Source of the DNA: Parabacteroides sp. | GTDB taxonomy: Bacteria > Bacteroidota > Bacteroidia > Bacteroidales > Tannerellaceae | Reading direction: 5' to 3' | Assembly: GCA_017937385.1 (NCBI GenBank) | Contig: JAGBDR010000005.1 | Coordinates: 1 to 64,000 of the forward strand | DNA: 64,000 bases | Shown here: one piece after another, positions 62,664 through 64,000 of the stretch | How positions within the stretch are numbered: position 1 is the stretch's first letter | How the letters are laid out: every line of letters starts with the position of its first letter | Made by a program: the position numbers and the translations under genes | Notes under the pieces: generated by a model | Seen by the model: the letters and a program-made list of their open reading frames with translations, nothing else | What the model was told of the DNA's origin: nothing | Database searches by the model: none

Positions 62664-64000
62664 TTTCTTCTATCAAATCTAATTTTGCACTGAACCTGGC
62701 CAATACGGTTTCCGGATTGCTGTTTCCTCTGATAACATTTCCCTATGTTTCACGGATCTTGCTGGCAGAGGGAATCGGGCAGGTACAGTTTTATCAAGGG
62801 ATAATAAACTATATCTCCCTTTGTTCGGCATTGGGTATTCCTTTGTATGCGGTGCGTGAAGTCGCCCGTGTGAGGAATGACGAGGTTCGCTTGTGCAAGA
62901 TGGCAATCGAAATCTTGTTGCTGCATTCGGCATTGACCTTGGTGGGATATGTTGCGGTGTACATACTGGTGGTAACCGTAGCGAAAATTCAAGTGGATAT
63001 CCCTTTGTTTTTATTGTTAAGTACCAATCTGTTTTTTGCGGCTATTGGGGTTTCCTGGTTTTATCAAGGGGTAGAAGATTTCAAATACATTACGATAAGA
63101 GGTATTGCGGTCCGTCTGTTTTCATTGGTATGCCTGTTTGTCTTTGTCCGGGACAAGTCGGATTTGTTCTATTATGCCGCTATTACTGTTATGGCAAATG
63201 TAGGGAGTAATTTGTTCAACTTTGTCCGCTTACGGAAATGTTTGAAAATAGACCTGTTGTGCCTGAAAGAATTACATCCTTTAAGACATTTGCGGCCGGC
63301 TTTGAAGATATTTGTCGTGAATCTGGTGATCAGCGTGTATGTGAATTTGGATTCTGTCATGCTTGGATTCATGAAAAACGAGGCGGCGGTAGGTTATTAT
63401 ACGGTGTCTACCCGTATAATCAGATCTATTTTGGGGATTGTTCAATCGTTGGGGACAGTCTTATTGCCTCATCTTACAAATTTGGTGAGCAACAACCGTA
63501 TGGAGGAGTTCCGGAAACTTGTGGGTAAGGCGATCGATTTCACGCTGGCTATCAGTTTGCCCATGACGGTCGGATTGATATTTATGGCAAAACCCTTGAT
63601 ACATTTCTTTTGCGGGTATGGGTTTGAACCCGCTATCTTGACAACGCAAATCATGGCACCGCTCATATTGTTTCTATCTCTATCCAGAATTATGAGCTGG
63701 CAGATCTTGTTTCCGCTGGGAAAAGAAAGATTGGTGGCTTATGTGATGTTGGCGGGAACCTTTGTGAATTTTGTTTTGAACTTGCTTTTTATACCTTCTT
63801 ATTCCCAGCAAGGTGCAGGTGTTGCGACTTGTGTGGCGGAATGTTTGACGGCGGTTATATCGATAGTCTTGGCCCGGAAATATGTTCGGGTGAAGCTCTT
63901 TTCCACTGAGAATCTTTATTATTATATCGTGAGCCTTTTTATGGCTGTTTGGCTTTATATATGGAGAAAATTGCTGGCTGATGAAACAGGATATGTGTTT
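62660..64000 (+). CDS. Oligosaccharide flippase (Wzx-like), 3' end beyond the window
   Basis: An open frame runs without a stop from GTG at 62660 to the right edge, at least 447 codons. The only start close to the in-frame upstream stop (62648-62650) is this GTG, which overlaps the WecA-type gene's TGA as GTGA. The N-terminus SSIKSNFALNLANTVSGLLF followed by FPLITFPYVSRILLAEGIGQ is typical of polysaccharide biosynthesis/flippase proteins of the MOP superfamily. About twelve membrane segments are visible. It should move undecaprenyl-linked repeat units across the inner membrane. The missing C-terminus is probably short. Confidence 0.93.
   Translation, partial: MISSIKSNFALNLANTVSGLLFPLITFPYVSRILLAEGIGQVQFYQGIINYISLCSALGIPLYAVREVARVRNDEVRLCKMAIEILLLHSALTLVGYVAVYILVVTVAKIQVDIPLFLLLSTNLFFAAIGVSWFYQGVEDFKYITIRGIAVRLFSLVCLFVFVRDKSDLFYYAAITVMANVGSNLFNFVRLRKCLKIDLLCLKELHPLRHLRPALKIFVVNLVISVYVNLDSVMLGFMKNEAAVGYYTVSTRIIRSILGIVQSLGTVLLPHLTNLVSNNRMEEFRKLVGKAIDFTLAISLPMTVGLIFMAKPLIHFFCGYGFEPAILTTQIMAPLILFLSLSRIMSWQILFPLGKERLVAYVMLAGTFVNFVLNLLFIPSYSQQGAGVATCVAECLTAVISIVLARKYVRVKLFSTENLYYYIVSLFMAVWLYIWRKLLADETGYVF

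Noticed and set aside
1..64000. tRNA, rRNA, intact insertion sequences, prophage or conjugative genes
   Set aside because: None recognised by reading; no transposase, integrase, cloverleaf or rRNA segments were seen.

Overview
This is a chromosomal window from a member of the Bacteroidales, most likely Parabacteroides. The grounds are: a SusC/SusD pair, many outer-membrane-type lipoproteins, promoters of the Bacteroidetes form (TTTG, about 20 bases, TAnnTTTG) and almost no Shine-Dalgarno sites. A secreted protease and a very large surface protein carry C-terminal domains like those used by type IX secretion. The genus is inferred; the order is well supported.

Layout. 1-1.4 kb: small accessory genes (macro-domain protein, an 80-residue partner, a 53-residue ORF). 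1.4-8.9 kb: acyl-CoA ligase with its XRE-cupin regulator, rpsO, typA, a secreted C69 peptidase and an AraC regulator. 8.9-18.5 kb: a SusC/SusD locus without any glycanase, flanked by a secreted esterase, an ADP-ribosylglycohydrolase-like lipoprotein and a metallophosphoesterase. 18.6-23 kb: membrane protein, beta-propeller lipoprotein with a CxxCH motif, AT-rich lipoprotein, and a divergent 55-codon Cys-containing peptide gene with its own promoter. 23.2-24.6 kb: AAA15-type ATPase followed by what looks like the tail of a lost partner gene. 24.8-31.5 kb: tight operon GH28 / catalytically eroded GH28 / GH106 / GH28, suited to rhamnogalacturonan-type pectin. 31.5-36 kb: a two-gene small membrane protein operon, then a GH92 mannosidase with a TIM-barrel lipoprotein. 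36.2-43.7 kb: C10 cysteine protease overlapping a serpin gene by four bases, a TPR lipoprotein, a lysyl-endopeptidase-like S1 protease with a sorting tail, and a PepSY-like lipoprotein. 44-54.5 kb: class I fumarase, a structured leader RNA and the 1340-codon DUF6383-type protein it precedes, pnp, and a thioredoxin-fold lipoprotein without cysteines. 54.5-61.3 kb: greA with an attenuator-like leader, HIT protein, PadR/PspC/head-GIN envelope-stress operon, long-chain acyl-CoA ligase, and prfB with its programmed +1 frameshift. 61.3-64 kb: start of a surface-glycan locus (WecA-type transferase and a flippase running off the window), preceded by paired palindromes and a backward-facing promoter motif.

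Most interesting items: the leader RNA at 46178-46449, the greA leader (promoter, 27-codon upstream ORF, terminator hairpin, SD-overlapping stop), the translationally coupled protease-serpin pair, several unlisted small ORFs (1230-1391, 22812-22979, 31574-31684), the paired palindromes before the glycan locus, and three dispersed palindromic repeat types. No tRNA, rRNA, CRISPR array or intact insertion sequence was recognised.
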